From NCBI RefSeq assembly GCF_004135735.1, contig NZ_CP012670.1:7332501-7396500 (forward strand): a stretch of 64,000 bases of DNA, given 5' to 3'. Below are positions 1 to 8,326 of this stretch, piece by piece. The notes beneath the pieces were generated by a model. That model did no database searches. It was not told the DNA's origin and saw nothing but the letters and a program-made list of their open reading frames with translations. Position 1 is the first letter of the stretch, and every line of letters begins with the position of its first letter. A program made the position numbers and the translations under genes. Origin of the DNA: Sorangium cellulosum. GTDB taxonomy: Bacteria > Myxococcota_A > Polyangia > Polyangiales > Polyangiaceae.

Positions 1-600
1 CGGGCGTCGAGCCCGTCGCTGGTCGGCTCGCCGCCCGCGGTCGTCGCGACCGCGCTCGCGCCCCTGCTGCGCGACGCGGCCACGCGGCTGCTCCTCGGGT
101 GCCTGCGCGCGCACGACCTGATCATCGTGCGTCGCGTCGCCATCGACGCCGGCGCGATCGAGCACCTCGTGGCGCTCAGGCCGGTCTCCGAGGCGCCGCC
201 GGGCGAGCTCGAGGCGAGCCGGGCCGCCGAGCTCTCCCGGTGGCACACGGCGCTCGGCTCTCCCGTGCTCAGCCAGCTGCGCGCCGAGTCGTGCGCGATC
301 AGCGCGCAGAAGGCCAGCGCGGCGCTCCGCGCCGCGCAGATCACGCCCGGCGTCGCGGCGGAGATGGTCGACGCGCTCTGCCGCACCGCATTTCCCGGCC
401 TCGCGCTGTCGAGCGCCCAGATCGCCCGCTACGCCGAACACGACCTCTGCGAGCACGCCGCCGAGGGCGTGGCGCGCATCCTCCGCCACCCGAACTCGAA
501 GCAGCTCCGGGTCGCGCTCGGCCCCCTGCTCGAGGCGGTGGAGCGCGACATGGAGGCGATCTCCCGCATCGCGAAGACCTCGCTCGGCGGCGCGCCATGA
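1..600 (+). CDS. hypothetical protein, 5' end cut by the window
   Basis: The frame is open from the first base to a TGA at 598-600, so the gene begins upstream and 199 codons are visible. The product looks soluble and mostly helical, rich in Ala, Arg and Glu, with no transmembrane stretch, no lipobox and no motif I recognise. It contains an HPNSKQLRVALGPLLEAVE stretch near the C-terminus. High third-position GC and a frame open across the window edge favour a real gene. The next gene starts 58 bp downstream on the same strand. Function unknown. Confidence 0.6.
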   Translation, partial: RASSPSLVGSPPAVVATALAPLLRDAATRLLLGCLRAHDLIIVRRVAIDAGAIEHLVALRPVSEAPPGELEASRAAELSRWHTALGSPVLSQLRAESCAISAQKASAALRAAQITPGVAAEMVDALCRTAFPGLALSSAQIARYAEHDLCEHAAEGVARILRHPNSKQLRVALGPLLEAVERDMEAISRIAKTSLGGAP

Positions 601-658
601 CGGCGCTGCGTTCCGCGGGCGCGTACCCTTCCCGTCGAACCGGAGCTAGAGGACGCAC

Positions 659-2524
659 GTGCAACTACAATCCTCCCCCCATGAGCTCCCTCCCGTCTCC
701 CGATCGCTCCGCGCCAGCGTCGCGGCGCTCGCCGCGCTGCTCTGCGCGTGCGGGTCGACCGAGCCCACGGTCCCGCCGCCTGCGACGCCGGAGGTCGTCG
801 TGAGCAGCGCGGACAAGGTCGCCGGAGGCGGCGCCGGGCGCGCGGAGGCCGACGCGGAGCGGGCGCTCGAGGCGGTGCTCACGCGCGTGCTCGAGGACTA
901 CCTCCGCGACGAGCCGGTCCGGGCCACCGAGGCGGGGGACCACCGCCACGACGCGGCGTGGCCGGACGTGACCGAGCAGGGCGAGGCGGCGCGCCGGCGC
1001 ACGATCGCGGACGCGCTGTCGGCGCTCGAGGCCGTGCCCAGGGAGAAGCTCGGGGTGCAGAGCCGCGTCGACGCGGACATGATCGAGAACCAGCTGCGCT
1101 CCTGGCTGTTCGGGATCGACGAGCTCCGCGAGCTCTCGTGGAACCCGATGGTCTACACGGGCCTCATCGGCGACGGGCTCGACCCGCTGATCACGCGCAA
1201 CTTCGCGCCGCTCGAGGACCGCATGCGGAGCCTCGGCGGCCGCCTCTCGGGCATCCCCGCGATCGTCGCGGCCGCGAAGGCGCGCCTCCGGGAGGCGCCG
1301 CCGCGCATCCACACCGAGACGGCGATCGGGCAGAACAAGGGGCTCATCGCGCTCTGCAAGGCGGATCTGCCGGCGCGCTTCGCGTCGGTCCCGGCGCAGA
1401 AGGCCGAGCTCGAGGCGGCGGCGAAGGCCGCCGCGGCGGCGCTCGAGGACCTCCAGGCGTTCCTCGAGGAGGACCTGCTCCCGCGGAGCAACGGCGACTT
1501 CCGGCTGGGCCGCGCGCGCTTCGAGGAGAAGCTCCGCTTCACGCTGGACGACGCGACGGTCGACATCGACGGCGTGGTCAAGAGCGCCCGCGCGCTGCTC
1601 GCGGAGACGCACGCGGAGATGCTCGAGACCGCGCGGGAGCTCTGGCCGACGCTCTTCGACGCGCGCAAGCAGCCGTTCCCGCGGGTCGAGACGCGGGACG
1701 AGAAGATGGCCGCCATCCGGAAGGTCCTGGACGCGCTCGCGGCCGACCGGCCGACGAACGAGACCATCGTCAAGGAGGCGGAGGCGCTCCTCGCGGCCGC
1801 GACCGACTTCGTGCGGAGGCACGATCTCGTGCGCCTGCCCGAGGAGCCCTGCCGCGTGATCGAGATGCCGGAGTACCGCCGCGGCGTCGCGGTCGCGTAC
1901 TGCGACGCGTCCGGCCCGCTCGAGGCGAAGCAGGAGACGTTCTTCGCGATCGCGCCGACGCCGAAGGGCTGGCCGAGGTCGCGCGTCGACTCGTTCTACC
2001 GCGAGTACAACCGGAGCATGCTCGCCGACCTCACCGTCCACGAGGCGATGCCGGGCCACTTCCTGCAGCTCATGCACAACAACGAGTTCCCCTCGAAGAT
2101 CCGCGCGGTCTTCTCGAGCGGCCCGTTCGTCGAGGGGTGGGCGGTCTACACCGAGTGGCTGATGGCGCACCACGGCTTCGGCGGCCCGAAGGTCCGGATG
2201 CAGCGCCAGAAGATGGTGCTGCGCCTCGCGGCGAACGCCATCCTCGACCACGGGGTGCACGCGGGCGCGATGGACGAGAAGGAGGCGCTCGCGCTCATGA
2301 TGGAGGACGCGTTCCAGGAGGAGGGCGAGGCCGTCGGCAAGTGGGCGCGCGCCCGGCTCACGAGCGCGCAGCTCACCACGTACTTCCACGGCTTCACCGA
2401 GATGATGCGGCTGCGCGCCGCGCACGAGGGCAAGCCCGGCTTCACCGAGCGCGCCTACCACGACCGGCTGCTCAGCCACGGGTCGCCGTCGGTGCGGCAC
2501 CTCGAGGCGCTGCTCTCGGAGTAG
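659..2524 (+). CDS. DUF885 family lipoprotein, putative metallopeptidase-like
   Basis: A 621-residue exported protein. The GTG start is chosen because it precedes a short positive segment, a hydrophobic stretch and a lipobox ending LLCAC at about residue 30, followed by a Pro/Ala-rich linker. The body matches the DUF885 family, whose members are about 550-600 residues. The family hallmark HEAMPGH lies at residues 461-467; it resembles a zinc-peptidase HExxH site and supports a peptidase-like role, though activity is not proven for most members. A purine-rich AGAGG lies 7-11 bases before GTG. The lipobox implies membrane anchoring facing the periplasm. It is convergent with prfC, with a hairpin between them. 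Confidence 0.85.
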   Translation: MQLQSSPHELPPVSRSLRASVAALAALLCACGSTEPTVPPPATPEVVVSSADKVAGGGAGRAEADAERALEAVLTRVLEDYLRDEPVRATEAGDHRHDAAWPDVTEQGEAARRRTIADALSALEAVPREKLGVQSRVDADMIENQLRSWLFGIDELRELSWNPMVYTGLIGDGLDPLITRNFAPLEDRMRSLGGRLSGIPAIVAAAKARLREAPPRIHTETAIGQNKGLIALCKADLPARFASVPAQKAELEAAAKAAAAALEDLQAFLEEDLLPRSNGDFRLGRARFEEKLRFTLDDATVDIDGVVKSARALLAETHAEMLETARELWPTLFDARKQPFPRVETRDEKMAAIRKVLDALAADRPTNETIVKEAEALLAAATDFVRRHDLVRLPEEPCRVIEMPEYRRGVAVAYCDASGPLEAKQETFFAIAPTPKGWPRSRVDSFYREYNRSMLADLTVHEAMPGHFLQLMHNNEFPSKIRAVFSSGPFVEGWAVYTEWLMAHHGFGGPKVRMQRQKMVLRLAANAILDHGVHAGAMDEKEALALMMEDAFQEEGEAVGKWARARLTSAQLTTYFHGFTEMMRLRAAHEGKPGFTERAYHDRLLSHGSPSVRHLEALLSE

Positions 2525-2533
2525 CGCGGGTCA

Positions 2534-2561
2534 GGGGGGCGGGCGCCTCGGGCCGCCCCCC
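2534..2561. terminator. GC-rich hairpin between convergent genes
   Basis: A perfect 9-bp inverted repeat (2534-2542 with 2553-2561, GGGGGGCGG/CCGCCCCCC) encloses a 10-base loop. It lies 9 bp after the DUF885 stop and 4 bp from the prfC stop, so it could terminate both transcripts. There is no T-run, as is usual for GC-rich hairpin terminators in such genomes. Confidence 0.5.
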
Positions 2562-2565
2562 CGGC

Positions 2566-4173
2566 TCACACCGGGCTGATGGAGCCGCCGAGCTCCACGA
2601 AGCGCGTCTTCGGGAACGCCTTCGCGCAGGTCTCGAGCTGCCAGTCGCCCTTGAAGAGCACGACGGCGTTGCCGTGCACGTCGAGGGCGCCGTAGCCGTA
2701 GAGGTTCGACTCGAGCTCGGCGAGGGGCACCGGCTCGCCCTCGACCCAGCGCGCCAGGCTGAACGAGAGCCGCTCGATGCGCGCCTCGACGCCGTACTCG
2801 GCCGAGAGCCGGTGCTTCACGACGTCGAACTGGAGCTCGCCCACGACGCCGAGGATCGCCTCGCCCTCGCGCCCCTCGGGGGGCCGGAAGAGCTGGACCG
2901 AGCCCTCCTGCGCGAGCTGCTCGAGCCCCTTCTTGAGCTGCTTGCGCTTCATGGGATCGAGCATGACGACGCGGCCGAACTGCTCGGGCGGGAACTGCGG
3001 CAGCGGCGCGTACCGCACGGGCGAGCCGCCGCCGCAGAGCGTGTCGCCGATGAGGAACAGCCCCGGGTCGAAGACGCCGATGATGTCGCCGGCGAAGCCG
3101 TCGTCCACGAGCGTGCGCTCCTGGGCCATGAACTGCACCGGGTTGGTGAGCCGGATGTCGCGGCCGAGGCGGACGTGGTGCACCTTCATCCCGCGCTCGT
3201 AGCGGCCGGAGCAGACGCGGAGGAACGCGATGCGGTCGCGGTGGGCCCGGTCCATGTTCGCCTGGATCTTGAAGACGAACGCGGTGAACCGGTCGTCGTC
3301 GGGGGCGATGGGGCCCTTGTCGCTGCCGCGCGGCGCGGGCGGGGGCATGAGCTCGATGAAGGCGTCGAGGAACTGCGGCAGGCCGAAGTTGGTGATGGCG
3401 CTGCCGAAGAACATGGGCGTGACCTCGCCGCGGGCGAGCCTGCTCTTGTCGAGCACATCGCCGGCGGCGTCGATGAGCTCGATGTCGTCGCGGAGCTGGC
3501 GCGCGCCCTCCTCGTCGAGCGCCTCGACGAGCTCGGGGGCGTCGAGCGACACGACCTCCATCGGGGCGATCTCGGCGCCGTGCGCGACCTGCTCGAAGAG
3601 GAACACCTGCTTGCGCTCGCGGTGGTAGACGCCGCGGAACTTGCCGGCCGCCGAGATGGGCCAGGTGACCGGGTAGACGCCGATGCCGAGGACCTCCTCG
3701 ACCTCGCCGATCAGCTCGAACGGGTCGCGGCCCGGGCGATCGAGCTTGTTGACGAACGTGAAGATCGGCATCTGCCGGAGCTTGCAGACGCGGAACAGCT
3801 TCTTCGTCTGCGCCTCGACGCCCTTGGCGCAGTCGAGGATCATGATGGCCGCGTCGGTCGCCATGAGCGCGCGGTAGGTGTCCTCGCTGAAGTCGGCGTG
3901 GCCAGGGGTGTCGACCAGGCTCAAGAGGCGGCCCTTGTACGGGAACTGGAGGACGCTGGTCGAGATGGAGATGCCGCGCTCGCGCTCCATCTCCATCCAG
4001 TCGCTGACCGCGTGGGCCCGCGCCTTCTTCGCCTTCACGGCGCCGGCGAGCTGGATCGCTCCGCCGTAAAGCAGGAGCTTTTCGGTCAACGTGGTCTTGC
4101 CAGCGTCGGGGTGGGAGATGATCGCGAACGTCTTTCGGCGCGCGATCTCGCGGGTGAGCATCGGGTCAGGCAC
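2566..4173 (-). CDS. prfC: peptide chain release factor 3
   Basis: A translational GTPase of 535 residues, the usual RF3 length, that recycles RF1/RF2 from the ribosome after peptide release. The G1 motif is HPDAGKTT (residues 21-28), G3 is DTPGH, and G4 is NKLD within FVNKLDRPGRDP. The effector region RERGISI is intact. After the G domain come the RF3 beta-barrel domains with VVGELQFDVVKHRL, typical of RF3 and EF-G relatives. The ATG start sits a few residues before the conserved KTFAIISHPDAGKTT. It is transcribed alone, with a 479-bp repeat-containing gap upstream. Confidence 0.95.
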   Translation of the reverse strand: MPDPMLTREIARRKTFAIISHPDAGKTTLTEKLLLYGGAIQLAGAVKAKKARAHAVSDWMEMERERGISISTSVLQFPYKGRLLSLVDTPGHADFSEDTYRALMATDAAIMILDCAKGVEAQTKKLFRVCKLRQMPIFTFVNKLDRPGRDPFELIGEVEEVLGIGVYPVTWPISAAGKFRGVYHRERKQVFLFEQVAHGAEIAPMEVVSLDAPELVEALDEEGARQLRDDIELIDAAGDVLDKSRLARGEVTPMFFGSAITNFGLPQFLDAFIELMPPPAPRGSDKGPIAPDDDRFTAFVFKIQANMDRAHRDRIAFLRVCSGRYERGMKVHHVRLGRDIRLTNPVQFMAQERTLVDDGFAGDIIGVFDPGLFLIGDTLCGGGSPVRYAPLPQFPPEQFGRVVMLDPMKRKQLKKGLEQLAQEGSVQLFRPPEGREGEAILGVVGELQFDVVKHRLSAEYGVEARIERLSFSLARWVEGEPVPLAELESNLYGYGALDVHGNAVVLFKGDWQLETCAKAFPKTRFVELGGSISPV

Positions 4174-4254
4174 AGCGGCGCGGCAGGATAGAGGCGGGGA
4201 GGGCTACGTCAACCTGTACGGACGGTTACTTACTTGGATGGCGACGGGGGGCCA

Positions 4255-4437
4255 GGGCGGGAGGGGGGTGAGCGCGGGGGCGGGAGGGGGTCCCCCCACG
4301 AACTCGGGCCTGCTGGAGGGCCGTGGCCGGACTGGACGGGAGAGGATGGTCAGAACGGAGAAGGCTGCGGGGAACGCCGGCCCTCGGATTCGTGGGGCCC
4401 ACCCCCTCCCGCCCCCGCGCTCACCCCCCTCCCGCCC
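4255..4437. repeat. 183-bp element bounded by a 37-bp perfect inverted repeat
   Basis: Bases 4255-4291 are the exact reverse complement of 4401-4437 (37/37). Pairing continues inward imperfectly through CCCCACGAA (4294-4302) and TTCGTGGGG (4389-4397). The remaining loop of about 85 bases is not repeated elsewhere in the window. The arms are G-rich on one side (runs of GGGGGG and GGGGG). No transposase or coding signal lies inside. It could form a very stable hairpin in DNA or RNA. Confidence 0.85.
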
Positions 4438-4500
4438 CGACCCCCCCAGCAATGAACCAACCTCATCCATGACCTCGCGACCACCTCCGCAAACGTGACC

Positions 4501-4614
4501 GTGGCCGTGGCCGTGGCCGTGCACGCGAACGTGGTCGTGGCCGTGGACGCGAACGTGGTCGTGGTCGTGGCCGTGGTCGTGGACGCGAACGTGGTCGTGG
4601 CCGTGGACGCGGCC
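4501..4614. repeat. degenerate tandem repeat of GTGGCC/GTGGTC and GTGGACGCGAAC units
   Basis: About 114 bp made of 6-bp units GTGGCC or GTGGTC interspersed with the 12-bp unit GTGGACGCGAAC. The 24-bp block at 4531-4554 recurs with changes only in its last bases at 4591-4614. It lies 38 bp beyond the stop of the minus-strand lipoprotein. The translated frames are low-complexity, so I treat it as a non-coding minisatellite. Confidence 0.75.
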
Positions 4615-4652
4615 CCGTCCTCCATGCTGGCGCACCGGAGGTTCGCCCTCTT

Positions 4653-5387
4653 CTACTTCCCCGGCTTCAACGAGAGCGTGACGGTCACGCCAACAGGATC
4701 CGCCGTGGGAACCCCGATGGTCCTGTTCTTCAGAAACACCCGGATGCAGCGCTCGGCCTCAGCGGTCACGCCCCTGGAGCTCAGGACCTCGACCCCCTCG
4801 GCGCGACCACGGACGCGGACCAGGAACTGGAGCTTGACGTTCCCCGATGAGCCCGTCAGCCCACCATGATCCCCGACGCACTTCGCCAGATCGGCGGAGA
4901 GCCTCCCGAGCCGCTTGGTCACGTTCGGGACCTCGCCGTTCAAGAACTCCGGCTCGCCGACCTCCACGATCGGCGGCGGCGACGCGACCGAGGCCTCAGG
5001 CGCCGCGCCGTCGGGCGCGCCCGCGTCGCCAGGTGCCCCGCCATCGCCCGGCGCGCCCGCGTCGTCCGACGGCGCGCCCGCGTCGTCCGGCGGCGGCTCG
5101 GGCTGCGGCGACGGCGGGAGCCAGCCGGCATCCGCCTCGCCCGGCTCGAGGCACCGCACAAAGCCACGGTGCGGATCCTCCAGCGCGCCGTGCGGGCACC
5201 GTACCCCACCATCGCCCGCGTCCGGCGTCGACGCCGTGATCCACCCCTGCCCCGACGACCCCTGCCCCGACGCCGGCGGCGCGCCGCCCTCGGCGACCGC
5301 GCTCACACACGCGCCCACGGCGCTCAACGACAGCGCCAGGCTGATCGCCCAGTGCTTGAAAGGCCCACCTGCTGCTCTAGACCTCAT
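4653..5387 (-). CDS. lipoprotein with AgmX/PglI-like C-terminal domain
   Basis: A 244-residue protein. The ATG at 5387 is chosen because it directly precedes a basic stretch, a hydrophobic segment and a lipobox-like VGAC with Cys27; the frame is open further upstream but without signal-like sequence. Residues about 85-135 form a low-complexity linker of GAP-D repeats (DDAGAP, GDAGAP). The C-terminal 100 residues resemble the AgmX/PglI C-terminal domain found in many myxobacterial proteins: two conserved Cys (AKCVGD and AERCIR) flank a beta-rich stretch VKLQFLVRVRGRAEGVEV. Such domains resemble TonB C-termini and probably act in envelope protein interactions. The exact role is unknown. Confidence 0.75.
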   Translation of the reverse strand: MRSRAAGGPFKHWAISLALSLSAVGACVSAVAEGGAPPASGQGSSGQGWITASTPDAGDGGVRCPHGALEDPHRGFVRCLEPGEADAGWLPPSPQPEPPPDDAGAPSDDAGAPGDGGAPGDAGAPDGAAPEASVASPPPIVEVGEPEFLNGEVPNVTKRLGRLSADLAKCVGDHGGLTGSSGNVKLQFLVRVRGRAEGVEVLSSRGVTAEAERCIRVFLKNRTIGVPTADPVGVTVTLSLKPGK

Positions 5388-5500
5388 GGGCGCGTGTGAT
5401 ACTGCGGAACGGCCGCCCGTGCAGAACAAATGGCAGCCCAAGGCGCTCGGTCGGGCCGCCGCGCGACGCACGGCGGCGCAGCCGGCCGGATGCCGCGGCG

Positions 5501-6013
5501 TCAGCGCTGACCCAGGTAGTCGAGCTTGCCGATGTCGAGCCCGTTGTGGCGCAAGATCGCGTACGCCGTGGTCACGTGGAAATAGAAGTTGGGCAGGACC
5601 CACTCCAGGAGAAACGCCTCGCCCAGGAAGCGCAGGGGCTCGCGGCGCGTGGGCACCGTGATCTCGCGCTCCTCGGAGCCGTCGATCTGCTCGGGCCCGA
5701 GGCCGTTCAGGAACGCGATCGTCTTTTCGAGCCGCGCCTGCAGCTCGTCGAAGCTCGCCTCGTTGTCCTCGTACTTCGGCACCTCCACGCCGGCCAGCCG
5801 CGCCCCGCACCCCTTCGCCAGATCGGTGGCGATCTGCACCTGGCGCGTGAGCGCGAACATGTCCGGCGCGAGCCGCGCGTCCAGCAAGACGCGCGGCTCG
5901 ATCTTCCTGGACTCGGCGTACGCGGCAGCCTTGGTGAGGATCGCCGAGAGATTGCCGAGCATCTTCACGAGCACAGGGACCGAGGACCGATACATCGAGA
6001 TTGCCATCTTCAT
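5501..6013 (-). CDS. DUF1993 family protein
   Basis: A 170-residue soluble protein matching the DUF1993 family in length and sequence: an N-terminal MYRSSVPVLVKMLGNLSAILTKA helix, a central LAPDMFALTRQVQIATDLAKG block, and a C-terminal LPNFYFHVTTAYAILRHNG block. This helical-bundle family is related to DinB-like folds. His residues such as FYFHV and LRHNG could line a cavity, but I do not claim a metal site. The ATG at 6013 is the natural start. It lies 113 bp upstream of the lipoprotein gene on the same strand, so co-transcription is possible. Function unknown. Confidence 0.85.
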   Translation of the reverse strand: MKMAISMYRSSVPVLVKMLGNLSAILTKAAAYAESRKIEPRVLLDARLAPDMFALTRQVQIATDLAKGCGARLAGVEVPKYEDNEASFDELQARLEKTIAFLNGLGPEQIDGSEEREITVPTRREPLRFLGEAFLLEWVLPNFYFHVTTAYAILRHNGLDIGKLDYLGQR

Positions 6014-6488
6014 CTCCTTGGCCCCCGCACGCCACGCGCGGCGCGTGTACGCCTCACGGAGCCGTACGGGCCGCGGTGCCGGCGAGGACGCGCAAACCTA
6101 GTGGACATCCGGCGCCCGGCGCAAGCGCGCCCGGCGCGCCCCGGGATCAACGGAGCTCGATGCGCGGCGCCCGCGTCGCGCAAGCCTCATGCCCCCTGTC
6201 CGCTCCGTGAGCTCATGCAAAGCACGTTGACGAGGCGAGCGCGTGACCCCACAACACCGCTCACCATCGAGCGCGGCAATAGACGCGGCCACGCCCCTAT
6301 TTCGCCGGTCGTGAAGAACGGAGCTCTCTCGATGAAAATCGAGTGACCGGGTGACCGAATGACCGCGTGTTCGAATGACCGCGTGTCCGAATGACGCCGC
6401 TCGGCCCCGCGTCCGCTCGCGTTGCCCCCCTCGCCCTCGCCACCTGCGGAGTCGAGCGGCGCGAGGAGCCCCCCTCGCCCTGCGGCGC
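6014..6488. other. intergenic region with short tandem repeats
   Basis: A 475-bp gap between the halogenase-like gene stop (minus strand) and the DUF1993 start. Apart from the 8-bp repeats at 6344-6399 I see no conserved protein frame or RNA gene. The region is less GC-rich around 6280-6350 than the surrounding genes, consistent with non-coding DNA, and should include the DUF1993 promoter. Confidence 0.5.
6344..6399. repeat. tandem 8/16-bp repeat TGACCGCG-TGTCCGAA
   Basis: Seven consecutive 8-mers read TGACCGGG, TGACCGAA, TGACCGCG, TGTTCGAA, TGACCGCG, TGTCCGAA, TGACGCCG. The 16-bp unit TGACCGCG-TGTTCGAA/TGTCCGAA is present twice with one mismatch. It lies about 90 bp after the stop of the halogenase-like gene. 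No open frame uses it. Confidence 0.75.
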
Positions 6489-8315
6489 TCAGAGCGCGAC
6501 GTGCGCGAGCGAGCCGGCGGACGCATCCCAGAGCGCCTGGGCCCGCGACAGCACCTCGCCGTGCGCCTTCGTCCCCTCGGCGGGGCCCGTCACCGAGACC
6601 CCCCCGCCGCCCGGCCTGACCTCCACCCGCTCGACCCCCGCGTCCGGGAACTCGCCGCGGAGCTCCCGGGTCATCCGCTCGCCGATCCGCGAAAGGAGCC
6701 GCGCGAGCCGCTCGGGCGTGATGTCCCGGAACGTGAGCACCTGCGGGAGCCTGAGCTCCGAGACGACGCGCGCGCGGTCGGACAGCGACGGCTCGCCGAG
6801 CCGCCTCTCCAGGAGCGCAGCGAACACGCTCCCGTACGCCCGGTCGACCTGCTCCCGCCGGAAGCCCTCGTCGATCGCCGGCCCGAGCCGCGTCTCCATC
6901 TGCTCGACGCCGTTCAGCCCGTTCGCGAAGCGCCCCTCGTTCTGCGCGAAGTACTCACCCCGCGCGCGGAGATCGCGCGCCAGCGCCGCGAAGTGGTCGC
7001 CCATCGTCGACAGGGCCCGCAGCACCAGGTCGGCGAGCCGGAGCTCCTCCCGGATCCAGCCGACGTCCGTCACGCGGTCGGCCATGAACGGCCAGAGGAC
7101 GAGGTTGTAGTAGTTGTTGAAGTCGAGCAGGTACTTCAGCCGGTAGAGCTCGAAGCAGCCGAACACCGGGTACATGCGCTCGTAGAGCCGGAGCGTGCTG
7201 TCGTACTTGAACCGGTGGTACGCGTCGTAGGCCGCGACCCTCTCCTCGAACCCGGCCCGGTCGCCGCGCACGTCGGCGAGGATCATCTGGGTGATGAACT
7301 CGTTCGAGGTCGCGATGAAGTCGGAGCCGGGGCTGTAGAACGGATCGGCGAACGCGCCCGCCTCGCCGGTGACGGCGTACCGGTCGGTCGAGAAGTACCG
7401 GTCCGCGTGGTACGGCAGGTGGGCATAGCCCTGGAAATCCTCGAGCTCCGCCCCCTCGAGCAGGTCGCGCACCGCGCGGTGGGCGCCAAGGAAGCGCTCG
7501 AGCTCCGCGCGCGTGCGCGGCCCCGGGAGCGCGGCGCCCGAGCCCTCGCCGATCCGGTCCTTGTCGAACACCACGCCCACGCTCATCAGATCGCCGGCGA
7601 GCGGGATGAACCAGATCCAGTACCCGTCGTACATGAAGTGGTTCGTCGACAGGTGGCGCGACGTGTGGCGCACGCGCGATCGCCACGCCGGCTCCGTGAC
7701 CGCGTCGAGCCCCGCGACGCCGCGGTAGCGGCCCCACGCGGCCGCCGTGTTGAGGCGCGCCTCCTTGTGCACCTTCACGCCGAGCTTGCGGAGGAGCACG
7801 TGCCGCCGCCCCGACGCGTCGCACACCCAGCGGCAGGCGACCTCGCGCCGCTCGCCGCCCTGCTCGTAGACGACCCGGTGCCGCCCGCGCCCGTCGATCG
7901 CGACGTCGATCACCTTCGCGCCGAGCTCGACCTCGGCGCCCGCCGCGCGGTTCATGGCGACCAGATCGCGCTCCAGCCGCGCGCGCTCGAGCTGGAAGCT
8001 CGGGTGGAACGGCATGTGGTCGGAGCCGATCTCGCTCATCCGCGGGAGCGGCAGATCCTTGCCCTCGGCGTCGAAGAAGAAGCGGAGCCCGTTCTTCGGG
8101 AGCTGGTGCTGGTAGAGGTACGTGCCGAGGTTCAGCCGGCGAACCATGTAGTGGGCCGCGACCTCGACCGTGCTCTCGCCGACCTTGTGGTCGACGATCG
8201 CCGAGGCCGCCTCGAGCACGAGCACCCCGAGATCGGGGCAGGTGAGGCGGAGCTGGCGCGCGAGGAGGCCTCCGGCGATGCCGCTGCCGATGATGACGAT
8301 GTCGACCGTGCGCAT
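6489..8315 (-). CDS. flavin-dependent halogenase-like FAD monooxygenase
   Basis: A 608-residue FAD protein of the tryptophan-halogenase-like superfamily. The N-terminal Rossmann motif is GSGIAGG (residues 10-16), followed by KVGEST (44-49) and the halogenase-type motif WIWFIP (233-238), then GEAGAFADPFYSPGSDF near residue 320. By family knowledge such enzymes bind reduced FAD and halogenate or hydroxylate aromatic or lipid-like substrates; the substrate is unknown here. The ATG start follows the acyltransferase stop by 11 bp, so the two form an operon. The C-terminal 200 residues are helical and longer than in classical PrnA-type enzymes. It could be a hydroxylase or desaturase-like oxidoreductase instead. 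Expression may be controlled by the LysR gene at 9965. Confidence 0.8.
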   Translation of the reverse strand: MRTVDIVIIGSGIAGGLLARQLRLTCPDLGVLVLEAASAIVDHKVGESTVEVAAHYMVRRLNLGTYLYQHQLPKNGLRFFFDAEGKDLPLPRMSEIGSDHMPFHPSFQLERARLERDLVAMNRAAGAEVELGAKVIDVAIDGRGRHRVVYEQGGERREVACRWVCDASGRRHVLLRKLGVKVHKEARLNTAAAWGRYRGVAGLDAVTEPAWRSRVRHTSRHLSTNHFMYDGYWIWFIPLAGDLMSVGVVFDKDRIGEGSGAALPGPRTRAELERFLGAHRAVRDLLEGAELEDFQGYAHLPYHADRYFSTDRYAVTGEAGAFADPFYSPGSDFIATSNEFITQMILADVRGDRAGFEERVAAYDAYHRFKYDSTLRLYERMYPVFGCFELYRLKYLLDFNNYYNLVLWPFMADRVTDVGWIREELRLADLVLRALSTMGDHFAALARDLRARGEYFAQNEGRFANGLNGVEQMETRLGPAIDEGFRREQVDRAYGSVFAALLERRLGEPSLSDRARVVSELRLPQVLTFRDITPERLARLLSRIGERMTRELRGEFPDAGVERVEVRPGGGGVSVTGPAEGTKAHGEVLSRAQALWDASAGSLAHVAL

Positions 8316-8326
8316 GTCGGCGGCGC

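Larger units (their letters stand above)
4174..4652. other. intergenic region with a long inverted repeat and tandem repeats
   Basis: A 479-bp gap between the AgmX-like lipoprotein stop and the prfC start, both on the minus strand. It holds a 183-bp inverted-repeat structure (4255-4437) and a degenerate 6/12-bp tandem repeat (4501-4614). Frames across it give only low-complexity products (for example His/Asp/Val runs on the minus strand), so I call no gene. The prfC promoter must lie here, but I cannot pick a convincing -35/-10 pair. Confidence 0.6.

Noticed and set aside
748..4191. Plus-strand open frame of more than 1100 codons across DUF885 and prfC
   Set aside because: It runs out of frame through DUF885 and antisense to prfC, is Arg/Ala/Gly-rich without domains, and arises from high-GC codon bias.
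4204..4635. Minus-strand His/Asp-rich frame that looks like a metal-binding protein
   Set aside because: It is only the translation of the GTGGNC tandem repeat and the inverted repeat; no ribosome site or conserved part.
6360..6391. TTCGAAT segments suggesting a tRNA T-loop
   Set aside because: They belong to a 16-bp tandem repeat; no cloverleaf or acceptor stem can be drawn.
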